NCBI RefSeq assembly: GCF_014648635.1 | Contig: NZ_BMRM01000004.1 | Location: 390,955-454,954, forward strand | Source of the DNA: Streptomyces cinerochromogenes | Lineage (GTDB): Bacteria > Actinomycetota > Actinomycetes > Streptomycetales > Streptomycetaceae | Length of the DNA: 64,000 nt | Direction of reading: 5' to 3' | Part shown: one piece after another, positions 1 through 8,706 of the stretch | Position numbering within the stretch: position 1 is the stretch's first letter | Layout: every line of letters starts with the position of its first letter | Program-made: the position numbers and the translations under genes | The notes under the pieces: generated by a model | Told to the model about the DNA's origin: nothing | The model's database searches: none | The model's input: only the letters and a program-made list of their open reading frames with translations

Positions 1-284
1 ACACCAAGTTCGAGTTCGGCTACGACGGCGACACCCTGGTCCTCGCCGACGAGGTCCTCACCCCGGACTCCTCCCGCTTCTGGCCGGCCGACCAGTGGCA
101 GCCGGGCCGAGCCCAGCCGTCGTACGACAAGCAGTTCGTGCGTGACTGGCTGACCTCCGCCGAGTCCGGCTGGGACCGCAGGAGCGAGCAGCCCCCGCCG
201 GCGCTGCCGGAGGAGGTCGTGGCGGCTACCCGGCAGAAGTACGTGGAGGCGTACGAGCGGCTGACGGGCATGAGCTGGAGCTAG
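1..284 (+). CDS. purC: SAICAR synthase (PurC), C-terminal part
   Basis: The last 93 residues of phosphoribosylaminoimidazole-succinocarboxamide synthase, which condenses CAIR with aspartate in purine synthesis. The gene is open at the left edge and read in the frame starting at base 3. Recognisable family motifs are [15 protein letters not shown] near the start of the fragment and the [10 protein letters not shown] segment, both typical of the bacterial PurC C-terminus. It ends in TAG at 282-284. It faces a tRNA-Gly transcribed from the opposite strand, and the hairpin at 454-484 could serve both. It fits the purine genes further right in the window. Confidence 0.95.
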   Translation, partial: TKFEFGYDGDTLVLADEVLTPDSSRFWPADQWQPGRAQPSYDKQFVRDWLTSAESGWDRRSEQPPPALPEEVVAATRQKYVEAYERLTGMSWS

Positions 285-453
285 GGGGTTTCGTTTGGAT
301 CAGCCCGGGTCCGCGACGCCCGGCACGGCACCTCGCCGCGTTGTCGGACCACCCGAGTACGCCCAGTACGCGGGTGATCCTCCGCCTTGCGATGCACCGC
401 ACCGGACGCCGCGGCCTGATCCGACCTGATCCCAAGGCCCCCCGGGGACACGA

Positions 454-484
454 AAAGACCCCGGTCCGATGGACCGGGGTCTTT
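454..484. terminator. Bidirectional hairpin between purC and tRNA-Gly
   Basis: A perfect 14-bp stem (454-467 pairing with 471-484) with a 3-base loop, flanked by A and T bases. It lies just beyond the 3' end of the minus-strand tRNA-Gly and about 170 bp after purC. An almost identical hairpin sits in the same place beside the second tRNA-Gly at 4295-4325. Nothing else was seen between purC and this hairpin. Confidence 0.8.
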
Positions 485-490
485 CTCCCG

Positions 491-563
491 AGCGGACGAC
501 GAGGCTCGAACTCGCGACCTCAACCTTGGCAAGGTTGCGCTCTACCAACTGAGCTACGTCCGC
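491..563 (-). tRNA. tRNA-Gly(GCC), copy 1
   Basis: 73-nt cloverleaf on the minus strand. The acceptor stem GCGGACG pairs with CGTCCGC (492-498 with 557-563), the anticodon loop reads CTTGCCA giving anticodon GCC, and the T-loop TTCGAGC is present. CCA is not encoded. It starts only about 24 bp after the stop codon of the response regulator gene on the same strand. An identical tRNA occurs at 4332-4404. Confidence 0.97.
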
Positions 564-586
564 CTTGCGCCGTGGCGCGAGAGCAA

Positions 587-1201
587 CTATACCCAACCTC
601 GCTCGCGTGCGAGACGCACTGCCGCATGACGGTTCTCGGCGCCGAGCTTCGTGACGGCCGAGGAGAGGTAGTTCCGCACGGTCCCGGGCGACAGCGCGGC
701 CCGCTCGGCGATCTCCGCGACCGGCGCCCCGTCGGCGGCCAGCTCCAGCACCTCGGTCTCCCGCGCGGTCAGCGGCGAGTCCCCGGCGGAGATCGCGTCG
801 GCCGCCAACTCCGGGTCGACGTAACGGCTTCCGGCGTGCACGGTCCGGATGATCTCGGCGAGCCGCTGGGCGCTGACGGTCTTCGGGACGAACCCGCGCA
901 CACCGGCCGCGAGTGCCCGTTTCAGGTGCCCGGGCCTGCCGTGCCCGGTGACGATCAGCACCTGGCAGCCGGGCAGTTCGGCACGCAGGGATGTGGCGAC
1001 CCTCACGCCGTCGGCGCCCGGCATCTGCAGATCGAGCACGGCCACGTCGGGTTCGTGCGCCCGGGCCATGGCCAGCGCCTCGGGCCCGCTCGCCGCCTCC
1101 GCGACGACCAGCAAGTCGTCCTCCAGCGACAGCAGCGCGGCCAGCGCGCCCCGGATCAGGTGTTCGTCGTCGGCGAGCAACAGCCGTACCGGAGCGCTCA
1201 C
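587..1201 (-). CDS. NarL/LuxR-family response regulator (DesR-like)
   Basis: A 204-residue DNA-binding response regulator. The receiver domain (about 1-120) has the acidic pair D11-D12, the phospho-acceptor D57 in VLDLQMPG and the conserved K in FVPKTVS. The C-terminal LuxR helix-turn-helix (about 140-204) contains LTAREVEL-like and VRNYLSS helices. Its start overlaps the histidine kinase stop by 4 bp, so the pair is translationally coupled. Known relatives control the ABC transporter of the same operon, often on membrane or envelope stress. The palindrome at 4241-4252 is a plausible binding site. The ligand is not deducible. Confidence 0.93.
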   Translation of the reverse strand: MSAPVRLLLADDEHLIRGALAALLSLEDDLLVVAEAASGPEALAMARAHEPDVAVLDLQMPGADGVRVATSLRAELPGCQVLIVTGHGRPGHLKRALAAGVRGFVPKTVSAQRLAEIIRTVHAGSRYVDPELAADAISAGDSPLTARETEVLELAADGAPVAEIAERAALSPGTVRNYLSSAVTKLGAENRHAAVRLARERGWV

Positions 1202-2442
1202 GAGGTGACTCCTCTCACAGTCCGCAGGGGTACGTCCGCCACCAGCCGGAACCGGTCCCGGCCCGCGCCCACGACCCCCGCCTCCAGGGTCCCGTCCACG
1301 GCGGAGAGCCGTTCCCGCAGCCCGGCGAGCCCGGAGCCGCCGCCCCCGCCGGGCGACGCGACCCCGTCGTTCTCCACCGTCAGCACCACATGCCCCTCAC
1401 GCACCATCAGTTCCACGTCGCACCGGCCCGCGTCGCCGTGACGCAGCACGTTGGTGGTCGCCTCGCGCACCACCCAGCCGAGCGCGGACTGCACCTCGGC
1501 GGGCAGCCCGCCGGTCTCCGCGCGCACCGCGCAGTCGATCCCGGCGGCCGTCAGCACCCCCTGCGCACCGGCGAGTTCGACCCCGAGGTCGGCCTCCCGG
1601 TAGCCGCGTACGACGTCCCTCACCTCCCGCTGGGACTCCTGCGCGATGCGCTGCACCTCGATCATCTGCTCCACGGCCTCCGGCCGCCCCCGCCGGGCCA
1701 GTTGCACCGCCAGTTCGCTCTTCAGGGAGATCACCGACAGGTTCCGGCCCAGGACGTCGTGCAGGTCCCGTCCGAACCGCAGCCGCTCCTCGGCGACGGC
1801 GAGCCGGGCCTCCGCCTCGCGGGCCCGTTCGGCCTCCCACAGCACGGCCAGGGTCCAGGCGCCGCAGCGGCAGGCGAGCAGCGAGAACACCGTCTGGAAG
1901 GCGACCAGCGAACCGGTCACGAGGATCCCGGCCCCGTCGGGATCGGCGAGCCCGACGGCCCCCATGAGCAGCACCGCGAGCAGGGCCGCCGACCGCAGGA
2001 ACACCCGTACCGGAACGGTGAGTCCGTAGAGCACGCCGAACGGCAGCAGGGCGGCGCCGATCGCCAGCCGGACCACCGGCTGGTCGGCCGCGTCCAGCGC
2101 GGCGAGGGCCAGGAGCAGCGCCAGCACCAGCCCCAGCAGGACGGCCGGGACGCGGTGGGCCCCGGCCGGCAGCCGGGCGCGCCCCAGGTAGTGGTCGAGC
2201 GCGGGCCGGGTCAGCCGGTTCGAGGCCGCGCACTGCAGGGCCGTCAGCAGCAGGACGAGGGCGCCGAGGACGAGGGCCACGGGCCGGTGGTGCAGCCCGC
2301 CGACCAGCGGGAGCAGCAGCCAGCCGAGGGAGAAGAACCAGGTCGTGACGTACCAGGTGACGACCGTGTACAGCTCGACCCGTTCCGCCTTGCTCCGCTC
2401 GCGCCAGTGCCGCTGCTGCCACCGCCGTATCCGCCCCACCAC
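1198..2442 (-). CDS. Sensor histidine kinase, HisKA_3 (DesK-like) type
   Basis: About 414 residues. Several hydrophobic helices fill the first 190 residues, followed by the HisKA_3 dimerisation motif GRDLHDVLGRNLS, whose His is phosphorylated, and a HATPase_c domain with EATTNVLRH, VENDG and the glycine-rich SGLAGLRERL. It is the likely partner of the response regulator encoded next. A longer frame opens at 2499, but the GTG at 2442 is chosen because it lies 16 bp after the permease stop with GGAGGAA-like sequence upstream. The sensed signal is unknown. A membrane state sensed through the helices is typical of this family. Confidence 0.9.
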   Translation of the reverse strand: MVGRIRRWQQRHWRERSKAERVELYTVVTWYVTTWFFSLGWLLLPLVGGLHHRPVALVLGALVLLLTALQCAASNRLTRPALDHYLGRARLPAGAHRVPAVLLGLVLALLLALAALDAADQPVVRLAIGAALLPFGVLYGLTVPVRVFLRSAALLAVLLMGAVGLADPDGAGILVTGSLVAFQTVFSLLACRCGAWTLAVLWEAERAREAEARLAVAEERLRFGRDLHDVLGRNLSVISLKSELAVQLARRGRPEAVEQMIEVQRIAQESQREVRDVVRGYREADLGVELAGAQGVLTAAGIDCAVRAETGGLPAEVQSALGWVVREATTNVLRHGDAGRCDVELMVREGHVVLTVENDGVASPGGGGGSGLAGLRERLSAVDGTLEAGVVGAGRDRFRLVADVPLRTVRGVTS

Positions 2443-2458
2443 GCACGCCCCCCGTTCC

Positions 2459-3247
2459 TCAGCGCCGGGGTTCCCAGCGGAACCACCGCCGTACAGCAAA
2501 CACCGCCAGCACGGTCCAGGCCAGCGCGGTGGCGAGGGCGCCGAGCGCCTCGTGCGCGCTCATATGGCCGGTCCAGCCCGCCCGGACCAGCCGGATCGCG
2601 GGGGACAGCGGGAGCAGCTCGCAGACGGAGGCGAGCTTCTCCGGCATGACCTCGGTGGGGAACATGATTCCCGAGCCCGTCATCGACACGAACACCAGCG
2701 GCAGCCCGGTGACCTGACCGCTCTCCACGGTCCGGGTGACGGACGCGGTGAGCGCGGCCAGCGCGGCGCTCAGCACCAGCCCGGACACCAGCCCCAGCAG
2801 GGTCAGGTACGGCGCCCGGGGCGCCCCGGCGTGCAGCAGCACCGCGCATCCGACGCCCAGCACCAGGGCCTGCGCGAGGCCCAGGGCGAGGGCGGGCAGC
2901 GCGGTGCCGGCGAGGATCTCGGTGTCGGTGAGTTCGCCGGTGCGCAGCCGTTTGAGGACGAGTTCCTCGCGGCGGGCGACGTAGGCGTTGACGAGGGCGG
3001 AGTAGACGGCGAACAGGAAGGCGAAGCCGACCGAGGCGGTGAACATGGCCGCGCCGACGCTGATGCCCTGTTTCTCCAGGTCCAGCTGGTCGAGGGCCGG
3101 GCGCACGCTGAACGGCAGCGCGAGCGGCGCGAGGAGCGCGGTGGACACGACCCCGCGGTTGCGGCCGAGGAGGGTCAGTTCGGCCCGGGCCAGCGCCCGC
3201 AGCCGCCGCAGGGAGGGCGTGAGGGGGCGCGGGGCGAGGCTGCTCAT
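2459..3247 (-). CDS. ABC-2 type transporter permease
   Basis: A 262-residue integral membrane protein with about six hydrophobic helices: LLAPLALPFSV, MFTASVGFAFLFAVYSALV, ALALGLAQALVLGVGCAVLL, YLTLLGLVSGLVLSAAL and others. The fold and length match ABC-2 exporter permeases, including the YVARREELVLKRLRTGELT loop typical of this group. Its start overlaps the stop of the ATPase gene by 4 bp (ATGA). It should form an exporter with that ATPase. The substrate (drug, lipid or peptide) cannot be told from sequence. Confidence 0.92.
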   Translation of the reverse strand: MSSLAPRPLTPSLRRLRALARAELTLLGRNRGVVSTALLAPLALPFSVRPALDQLDLEKQGISVGAAMFTASVGFAFLFAVYSALVNAYVARREELVLKRLRTGELTDTEILAGTALPALALGLAQALVLGVGCAVLLHAGAPRAPYLTLLGLVSGLVLSAALAALTASVTRTVESGQVTGLPLVFVSMTGSGIMFPTEVMPEKLASVCELLPLSPAIRLVRAGWTGHMSAHEALGALATALAWTVLAVFAVRRWFRWEPRR

Positions 3248-4182
3248 GCCGTCGCCTCCTCTGCGCGGGCGATCCCGAGGAAGGCTTCCTCCAGCGAGGC
3301 GGATCGCACGTCCAGGGCACGCAGTTCGACACCGGTCCGCTCGGCCCAGGCGAGGACGGCGGTGGCGGTGCGCTGGAGCTCACGGGTGCGCAGCCGCACC
3401 ACCCGGCCGTCGCTCTCGTGCCCGCAGACGCCGAGGTCCGCGAGGGGCGGCAGATCGCCGAGGAAGTAGCCCTCGGGCAGTTCGAAGGACATCCGGGAGG
3501 GCCGGCCGGCGGTGACCTCGGCGGGGGTTCCGGAGGCGGCGATCCGGCCTTCGTGCAGGATCGCGAGCCGGTCGGCGAGGTCCTCGGCCTCCTCCAGGTA
3601 GTGCGTGGTGAGCAGCACGGTGGTGCCGGCGTCGCGCAGACCGCGCACCAGTTCCCAGGTGTCCCGGCGGCCCTCCGCGTCGAGCCCGGTCGTCGGCTCG
3701 TCGAGGAACAGCACCTCCGGGTCGCCGAGCAGCGCGAGCGCCAGGTCCAGGCGCCTGCGCTCCCCGCCGGACAGCTGCTTGACCCGCACGCCGGCCTTGC
3801 TCGTGAGCCCCACCAGGTCCAGTACCTCGTCCCGCGGCCGGGCGTGGCTGGTGCAGCCGGCCCACATCCGGGCGGTCTCGGCGACGGTCAGCTCGGCGGG
3901 GAAGCCGCCCTCCTGGAGCATCACGCCGGTACGGGGCCGTACGGCGGCCCGTTCGCGGTGGGGGTCGTGGCCGAGCACCCGGACCCGGCCGCCGGCCGGT
4001 GCCGCGAGTCCCTCCAGCAGTTCGACCGTCGAGGTCTTTCCGGCGCCGTTGGTGCCCAGCAGGGCGAAGACCTCCCCGCGCGCCACGGAGAAGGTGATTC
4101 CGCGTACGGCCTCGAACCCGCCCCCGTAGACCCGCCTGAGGTCGGTGACCTCGATCGCGTTCTCGTGTCCGTCGGTGTGCAT
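3244..4182 (-). CDS. ABC transporter ATP-binding protein (drug-exporter type)
   Basis: A 312-residue ATPase and first gene of a four-gene minus-strand operon (ATPase, permease, kinase, regulator). Walker A GTNGAGKT is near residue 43, the signature LSGGERRRLDLALAL near 138, Walker B VLFLDEPTTGLD near 158, and the switch His in LLTTHYLEEAEDL. The roughly 80-residue C-terminal extension is usual for DrrA/CcmA-type exporter ATPases. The 12-bp palindrome TGACATATGTCA about 58 bp upstream is a candidate site for the operon's own regulator. Confidence 0.95.
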   Translation of the reverse strand: MHTDGHENAIEVTDLRRVYGGGFEAVRGITFSVARGEVFALLGTNGAGKTSTVELLEGLAAPAGGRVRVLGHDPHRERAAVRPRTGVMLQEGGFPAELTVAETARMWAGCTSHARPRDEVLDLVGLTSKAGVRVKQLSGGERRRLDLALALLGDPEVLFLDEPTTGLDAEGRRDTWELVRGLRDAGTTVLLTTHYLEEAEDLADRLAILHEGRIAASGTPAEVTAGRPSRMSFELPEGYFLGDLPPLADLGVCGHESDGRVVRLRTRELQRTATAVLAWAERTGVELRALDVRSASLEEAFLGIARAEEATA

Positions 4183-4240
4183 GACCCCAGCGTTCCGGCG
4201 GCCGGGCCGGGTCGGCAGTGCGCGGTGTCATCACCGGGCA

Positions 4241-4252
4241 TGACATATGTCA
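4241..4252. promoter_or_regulatory. 12-bp palindrome upstream of ABC/two-component operon
   Basis: TGACATATGTCA is a perfect palindrome lying 58 bp upstream of the ATPase start codon. NarL/DesR-type regulators bind inverted repeats of this size, so it is a candidate autoregulatory operator. This is inference; no second copy was seen in the operon. Three direct copies of CGGACAAC lie just to its right (4262-4292). Confidence 0.45.
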
Positions 4253-4294
4253 GAACCCGTTCCGGACAACTGGCGGACAACCGGCGGACAACGA

Positions 4295-4325
4295 GAAGAC
4301 CCCGGTCCAGTGGACCGGGGTCTTC
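4295..4325 (-). terminator. Terminator of tRNA-Gly copy 2
   Basis: A 14-bp perfect stem (4295-4308 with 4312-4325) with a 3-base loop, lying 6 bp beyond the 3' end of the minus-strand tRNA-Gly. It is nearly identical to the hairpin at 454-484. Confidence 0.8.
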
Positions 4326-4331
4326 TTCCCG

Positions 4332-4404
4332 AGCGGACGACGAGGCTCGAACTCGCGACCTCAACCTTGGCAAGGTTGCGCTCTACCAACTGAGCTACGT
4401 CCGC
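4332..4404 (-). tRNA. tRNA-Gly(GCC), copy 2
   Basis: 73 nt, identical in sequence to the tRNA at 491-563: acceptor GCGGACG/CGTCCGC, anticodon GCC, CCA not encoded. It is followed by its own hairpin terminator at 4295-4325. Confidence 0.97.
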
Positions 4405-4484
4405 ACTGCTCCCGATCGGCTCCCACCGATCGGTGCGAACACCAGCCTACCTGATCCACAGCAGTGGTCGTGTCGGCGGTGCAG

Positions 4485-4556
4485 AGCGGGTGACAGGAAT
4501 CGCACACTGCGCCTTCCCCCTGGAAGGGGGATGTTCTGCTACTGAACTACACCCGC
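4485..4556 (-). tRNA. tRNA-Gly(TCC)
   Basis: 72-nt cloverleaf on the minus strand. Acceptor GCGGGTG pairs with CACCCGC, and the anticodon stem CCCCT/AGGGG carries the loop CTTCCAG, giving anticodon TCC. The T-loop reads CGATTCC. It is upstream of tRNA-Gly(GCC) copy 2 and in the same direction, so the two may be co-transcribed. Confidence 0.95.
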
Positions 4557-4723
4557 ACGGTCCTAGGGATTCGGCCTTTCGGCCTCGCCCCTCGGCGTGT
4601 CCCAGACATTAGCTGATCAGCAGGGGGGTAGCGCAAGTCGGCTCCCCCGCGGGCGCCGGACGGCCCCCTTTCGGGCCCGATATGCCCCAGGACGGTCCCG
4701 GTATGTCCCAAGTGCACGACCCC

Positions 4724-4753
4724 CAGGGCCCCCTGACGGTTGCCGGGGCCCTG
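4724..4753 (-). terminator. Terminator after the Lsr2-like gene
   Basis: Nine-bp GC-rich stem CAGGGCCCC/GGGGCCCTG (4724-4732 with 4745-4753) with a 12-base loop, starting 22 bp beyond the stop of the minus-strand Lsr2-like gene. Confidence 0.65.
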
Positions 4754-4774
4754 AGGGCTCGCCCCTTCGCGGGC

Positions 4775-5092
4775 TCACTGCGCGGCGCTGAACGCCTCGT
4801 AGACCTTCTTCGGGATGCGCCCCCGGGCCGGGACGTCCATCTTGTTCGCCTGGGCCCAGGCGCGGACGGCCACCGGGTCGGGGGCGACCTCCGTCTGCTT
4901 GTACGCCTTGCCGGACCGCGACCGCTTGCGGCCGGCCTCCACGTAGGGCGCGAGCACCTTGCGCAGTTTCTCGGCGTTGGTTTCGTTCAGGTCGATCTCG
5001 TACGACTTGCCGTCGAGTCCGAAGGCGATCGTCTCCGCCGCTTCCGAGCCGTCGATGTCGTCAAAGAGAGTGACCACGACCTTTTGCGCCAC
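4775..5092 (-). CDS. lsrL: Lsr2-family nucleoid-associated protein
   Basis: A 105-residue xenogeneic-silencer-type protein. The N-terminal dimerisation domain (MAQKVVVTLFDDIDG... through ETIAFGLDGKSYEIDL) is followed by a basic linker (RKRSRSGKAYK) and a C-terminal DNA-binding domain carrying the AT-hook-like RGR in ARGRIPKKV. Lsr2 proteins bridge AT-rich DNA and silence transcription. Streptomyces carry two. The position beside purS fits the paralogue I recall as LsrL rather than the main Lsr2. The upstream DNA (5093-5250) is noticeably less GC-rich than its surroundings, which would suit autoregulation. Confidence 0.9.
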   Translation of the reverse strand: MAQKVVVTLFDDIDGSEAAETIAFGLDGKSYEIDLNETNAEKLRKVLAPYVEAGRKRSRSGKAYKQTEVAPDPVAVRAWAQANKMDVPARGRIPKKVYEAFSAAQ

Positions 5093-5403
5093 GAATATCG
5101 GTCCCTTCGTGCGGCACGTCGTTACAGCTCAGCGCCGTCGACATGCCGAGTATCGGCTATTGCCAATTCATTTGTACAGTGCCCGGCAATGCAAAGTGAA
5201 GCCCGACTAAATCCGTCCGCGTGTCCGGGCGCAATAGGTGCTGACGGGCGGACTGTGGAACTTTCCCAGAACTTTTCGCGGGCGCGCGGCTTCGACACCC
5301 GATCGTGATGCGCCTCACGTACTTTCCTCCAACTCTACTCGCGTAGAAATTTTGTGCGGGTAGTCTGAAGGGACCTGCTCAGCACCACACACCGGGAGTG
5401 CCA
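5093..5403. promoter_or_regulatory. Divergent lsrL / purSQL promoter region
   Basis: A 311-bp non-coding stretch between two divergent genes. Its first half is relatively AT-rich. An interrupted palindrome, TCTAC-TCGC-GTAGA, lies at 5334-5347, 57 bp upstream of purS, followed by TAGTCT (5361-5366), which could serve as a -10. A purine-responsive operator here is speculative. Confidence 0.5.
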
Positions 5404-5667
5404 GTGGCACGCGTCGTAGTCGACGTCATGCTCAAGCCGGAGATCCTCGACCCCCAGGGCCAGGCGGTCCAGCGTGCGCTGCCGCGCCTGGGATTCGAAG
5501 GGATCTCGGACGTACGTCAGGGAAAGCGTTTCGAACTGGAAGTTGACGGGCCGGTCGACGATGCCGCGCTCGCCCGGATCCGCGATCTTGCGGAATCCTT
5601 CCTCGCCAACACCGTGATCGAGGACTTCACCGTCCGTATCGACGAAGTCGCGGAGGCGGCCAAGTGA
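5404..5667 (+). CDS. purS: FGAM synthase subunit PurS
   Basis: An 87-residue structural subunit of phosphoribosylformylglycinamidine synthase that bridges PurQ and Pur[32 protein letters not shown] and the ending [13 protein letters not shown] are typical. The GTG at 5404 is preferred because GGGAG lies 5 bp before it; a GTG two codons earlier lacks a spaced ribosome site. It is the first gene of a coupled purS-purQ-purL operon. Confidence 0.95.
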   Translation: MARVVVDVMLKPEILDPQGQAVQRALPRLGFEGISDVRQGKRFELEVDGPVDDAALARIRDLAESFLANTVIEDFTVRIDEVAEAAK

Positions 5668-6344
5668 CCGCTCGTATTGGCGTCGTCACTTTCCCGGGCA
5701 GCCTGGACGACCGGGACAGCCAGCGGGCGATCCGTCTCGCGGGCGCCGAGCCGGTCGCCCTGTGGCACAAGGACAAGGACCTCAAGCAGGTCGACGCGGT
5801 CGTCCTGCCCGGCGGTTTCTCCTACGGCGACTATCTGCGGGCCGGTGCCATCTCCCGGTTCTCGCCGGTGATGGAGTCCGTGATCGAGCAGGCGAAGGCC
5901 GGACTGCCGGTCCTCGGCATCTGCAACGGCTTCCAGATCCTCACCGAGGCCCACCTCCTCCCGGGCGCGATGCTCGGCAACGACCACCTCCACTTCATCT
6001 GCCGCGACCAGAAGCTGCGGGTGGAGAACGCGGAGACCTCCTGGACCGGCGACTACCGCGCCGGCCAGGAGATCCACATCCCGCTGAAGAACATGGACGG
6101 CCGGTACGTCGCCGACGAGTACACGCTGGACAAGCTGGAGGCGGAGGGCCGCGTCGTCTTCCGGTACCTGGACTTCAACCCGAACGGCTCGCTGCGGGAC
6201 ATCGCCGGCATCACCAACGAGGCGGGCAACGTCGTCGGCCTGATGCCGCACCCCGAGCACGCCGTCGAGCCGCTGGTCGGTACGGGCCGTACCGACGGGC
6301 TCCCGTTCTTCACCTCGATCCTCAAGAAGCTGGTCAACGCATGA
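5664..6344 (+). CDS. purQ: FGAM synthase glutaminase subunit PurQ
   Basis: A 226-residue class I glutamine amidotransferase that supplies ammonia to PurL. The nucleophile C87 sits in GICNGFQ, and the His/Glu of the triad are H196 and E198 in MPHPEHA. The oxyanion segment [14 protein letters not shown] is intact. The GTG start overlaps the purS stop by 4 bp and its own stop overlaps the purL start by 4 bp, so translation of all three is coupled, which suits a stoichiometric complex. Confidence 0.97.
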   Translation: MTARIGVVTFPGSLDDRDSQRAIRLAGAEPVALWHKDKDLKQVDAVVLPGGFSYGDYLRAGAISRFSPVMESVIEQAKAGLPVLGICNGFQILTEAHLLPGAMLGNDHLHFICRDQKLRVENAETSWTGDYRAGQEIHIPLKNMDGRYVADEYTLDKLEAEGRVVFRYLDFNPNGSLRDIAGITNEAGNVVGLMPHPEHAVEPLVGTGRTDGLPFFTSILKKLVNA

Positions 6345-8599
6345 GCCGGACGCCTCTGGACACGGTCGAGCACGCGACCGCGACCCCCGACGTCGAGCTG
6401 CCCTGGGCCGAACTCGGCCTGAAGAAGGACGAGTACGAGCGGGTGGTGGAGATCCTCGGCCGCCGCCCGACCGGCGCCGAACTCGCCATGTACTCGGTCA
6501 TGTGGTCCGAGCACTGCTCGTACAAGTCCTCCAAGGTCCACCTGCGCCAGTTCGGCGAGAAGGCGCCGCAGAGCGACGCCCTCCTCGTCGGCATCGGCGA
6601 GAACGCCGGTGTCGTGGACGTCGGCCAGGGCTACGCGGTCACCTTCAAGGTCGAGTCGCACAACCACCCGTCGTACGTCGAGCCCTACCAGGGCGCGGCC
6701 ACGGGTGTCGGCGGCATCGTCCGCGACATCATCGCGATGGGCGCCCGCCCGGTGGCCGTGGTCGACCCCCTGCGCTTCGGCGCGGCCGACCACCCCGACA
6801 CCAAGCGCGTCCTGCCGGGTGTCGTGGCGGGCATCGGCGGCTACGGCAACTGCCTGGGCCTGCCCAACATCGGCGGCGAGGTCGTCTTCGACGCCTGCTA
6901 CCAGGGCAACCCGCTGGTCAACGCCGGTGCCATCGGTGTGATGCGGCACGAGGACATCCACCTCGCCAAGGCCTCCGGCGCGGGCAACAAGGTCATCCTC
7001 TACGGCGCCCGGACCGGCGGCGACGGCATCGGCGGCGCGTCCATCCTGGCGAGCGAGACCTTCGACGACGCCAAGCCGAGCAAGCGACCCGCCGTCCAGG
7101 TCGGCGACCCCTTCCAGGAGAAGCTCCTCATCGAGTGCACCCTGGAGGCGTTCCAGGAGAAGCTGGTCGTCGGCATCCAGGACCTGGGCGCGGCGGGCCT
7201 GTCCTGCGCCACCTCCGAGCTGGCCTCCAACGGCTCCGGCGGCATGCGCGTGACGCTGGACGACGTCCCGCTGCGCGACTCGACCCTGTCTCCTGAGGAG
7301 ATCCTCATGAGCGAGTCGCAGGAGCGCATGTGCGCGGTCGTGGAGCCGGACAAGGTCGACCGCTTCCTGGAGATCTGCGAGAAGTGGGACGTCATCGCCA
7401 CCGTCATCGGTGAGGTCACCGACGGCGACCGGCTGGAGATCTTCTGGCACGGCGAGAAGATCGTGGACGTCGACCCGCGCACGGTCGCCCACGAGGGCCC
7501 GACCTACGAGCGCCCGTACGCCCGCCCCGACTGGCAGGACGCCCTCCAGGCCGACGACGCCGGCAAGCTGCCCCGCCCGGAGACGGGCGAGGAGCTGAAG
7601 GACCAGGTCCTGAAGCTGGTGGGCTCGCCGAACCAGGCGTCGAAGAGCTGGATCACCTCCCAGTACGACCACCTCGTGCAGGGCAACACCGTCCTCGCCC
7701 AGCCGGAGGACTCCGGCATGATCCGCGTGGACGAGAAGACCGGTCTCGGCGTCGCGATCGCGACGGACGGCAACGGCCGCTACGCCAAGCTGGACCCGTA
7801 CACCGGCGCCCAGCTGGCCCTGGCCGAGGCCTACCGGAACGTCGCGGCCACCGGCGCCAAGCCGCTCGCCGTCTCCGACTGCCTGAACTTCGGCTCCCCC
7901 GAGGACCCGGCGGTGATGTGGCAGTTCGCCGAGGCCGTGCGCGGTCTGGCCGACGGCTGCCAGCAGCTCGGCACCCCGGTGACCGGCGGCAACGTCTCGC
8001 TCTACAACCAGACCGGCGAGGCCGCCATCCACCCGACCCCGGTGGTGGCCGTGCTCGGCGTGATCGACGACGTCGCCCGCCGCACCCCGGTCGCCTTCCA
8101 GGAGGAGGGCCAGCTGATCTACCTCCTCGGCGACACCCGGGAGGAGTTCGGCGGCTCGGCCTGGTCCCAGGTGATCCACGACCACCTGGGCGGTCTGCCC
8201 CCGGCGGTGGACCTGGAGCGGGAGCGCCTGCTGGCCGAGATCCTGATCTCCGCCTCCCGCGACGGCATGATCGACTCCGCGCACGACCTGTCCGACGGCG
8301 GTCTGGTCCAGGCGGTCGTGGAGTCGGCGCTGCTCGGCGGCAAGGGCGCCCGTCTGGTCGTCCCGGACGGCCTGGACGCCTTCACCTTCCTGTTCTCCGA
8401 GTCGGCCGGCCGCGCCGTCGTCGCCGTGCCGCGCTCGGAGGAGGTCCGCTTCAACGACATGTGCGGAGCACGGGGCCTGCCGGTGACCCGCATCGGTGTC
8501 GTGGACGGCGACGCGCTGGAGGTCCAGGGCGAGTTCACCCTCTCCCTGGAGGAGCTGCGCAAGGCCCACGAGGAGACGATCCCGGCGCTGCTCGCGTAA
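6341..8599 (+). CDS. purL: FGAM synthase synthetase subunit PurL
   Basis: 752 residues, the usual length for the small bacterial PurL. It converts FGAR, glutamine-derived ammonia and ATP to FGAM. The N-terminal [12 protein letters not shown] contains the conserved catalytic H58. Two AIR-synthase-like halves follow ([28 protein letters not shown]; later NFGSPEDP and GGNVSLYNQ). The ATG at 6341 overlaps the purQ stop. An open frame extends upstream through purQ in another reading frame and is not coding. Confidence 0.97.
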   Translation: MSRTPLDTVEHATATPDVELPWAELGLKKDEYERVVEILGRRPTGAELAMYSVMWSEHCSYKSSKVHLRQFGEKAPQSDALLVGIGENAGVVDVGQGYAVTFKVESHNHPSYVEPYQGAATGVGGIVRDIIAMGARPVAVVDPLRFGAADHPDTKRVLPGVVAGIGGYGNCLGLPNIGGEVVFDACYQGNPLVNAGAIGVMRHEDIHLAKASGAGNKVILYGARTGGDGIGGASILASETFDDAKPSKRPAVQVGDPFQEKLLIECTLEAFQEKLVVGIQDLGAAGLSCATSELASNGSGGMRVTLDDVPLRDSTLSPEEILMSESQERMCAVVEPDKVDRFLEICEKWDVIATVIGEVTDGDRLEIFWHGEKIVDVDPRTVAHEGPTYERPYARPDWQDALQADDAGKLPRPETGEELKDQVLKLVGSPNQASKSWITSQYDHLVQGNTVLAQPEDSGMIRVDEKTGLGVAIATDGNGRYAKLDPYTGAQLALAEAYRNVAATGAKPLAVSDCLNFGSPEDPAVMWQFAEAVRGLADGCQQLGTPVTGGNVSLYNQTGEAAIHPTPVVAVLGVIDDVARRTPVAFQEEGQLIYLLGDTREEFGGSAWSQVIHDHLGGLPPAVDLERERLLAEILISASRDGMIDSAHDLSDGGLVQAVVESALLGGKGARLVVPDGLDAFTFLFSESAGRAVVAVPRSEEVRFNDMCGARGLPVTRIGVVDGDALEVQGEFTLSLEELRKAHEETIPALLA

Positions 8600-8622
8600 G
8601 CGCCGTACGGTCCTACACCTGC

Positions 8623-8662
8623 GAAGGCCCTGCCCGGACACGTGTGTCCGGGCAGGGCCTTC
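8623..8662 (+). terminator. Terminator of purSQL
   Basis: A perfect 18-bp GC-rich stem (8623-8640 with 8645-8662) around a 4-base loop, 24 bp after the purL stop. There is no U-tract, as is common in Streptomyces. Confidence 0.88.
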
Positions 8663-8706
8663 GGTCCCCCGACGGCGCGGTCGCCGTCGGGCATAAGGTC
8701 GTCGGC

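Larger units (their letters stand above)
4294..4404. repeat. Second copy of a ~110-bp tRNA-Gly/terminator block
   Basis: The block of terminator hairpin plus tRNA-Gly(GCC) at 4294-4404 matches 454-563 at almost every base and in the same orientation. The only differences seen are in the hairpin loop and flanking A/T bases. The two direct repeats bracket the ABC-transporter/two-component operon. Confidence 0.9.

Noticed and set aside
5762..6340. Open frame running upstream of purL through purQ
   Set aside because: It is the purL frame extended backwards by lack of stops in GC-rich DNA; purQ has clear family motifs in its own frame and purL has an ATG overlapping the purQ stop.
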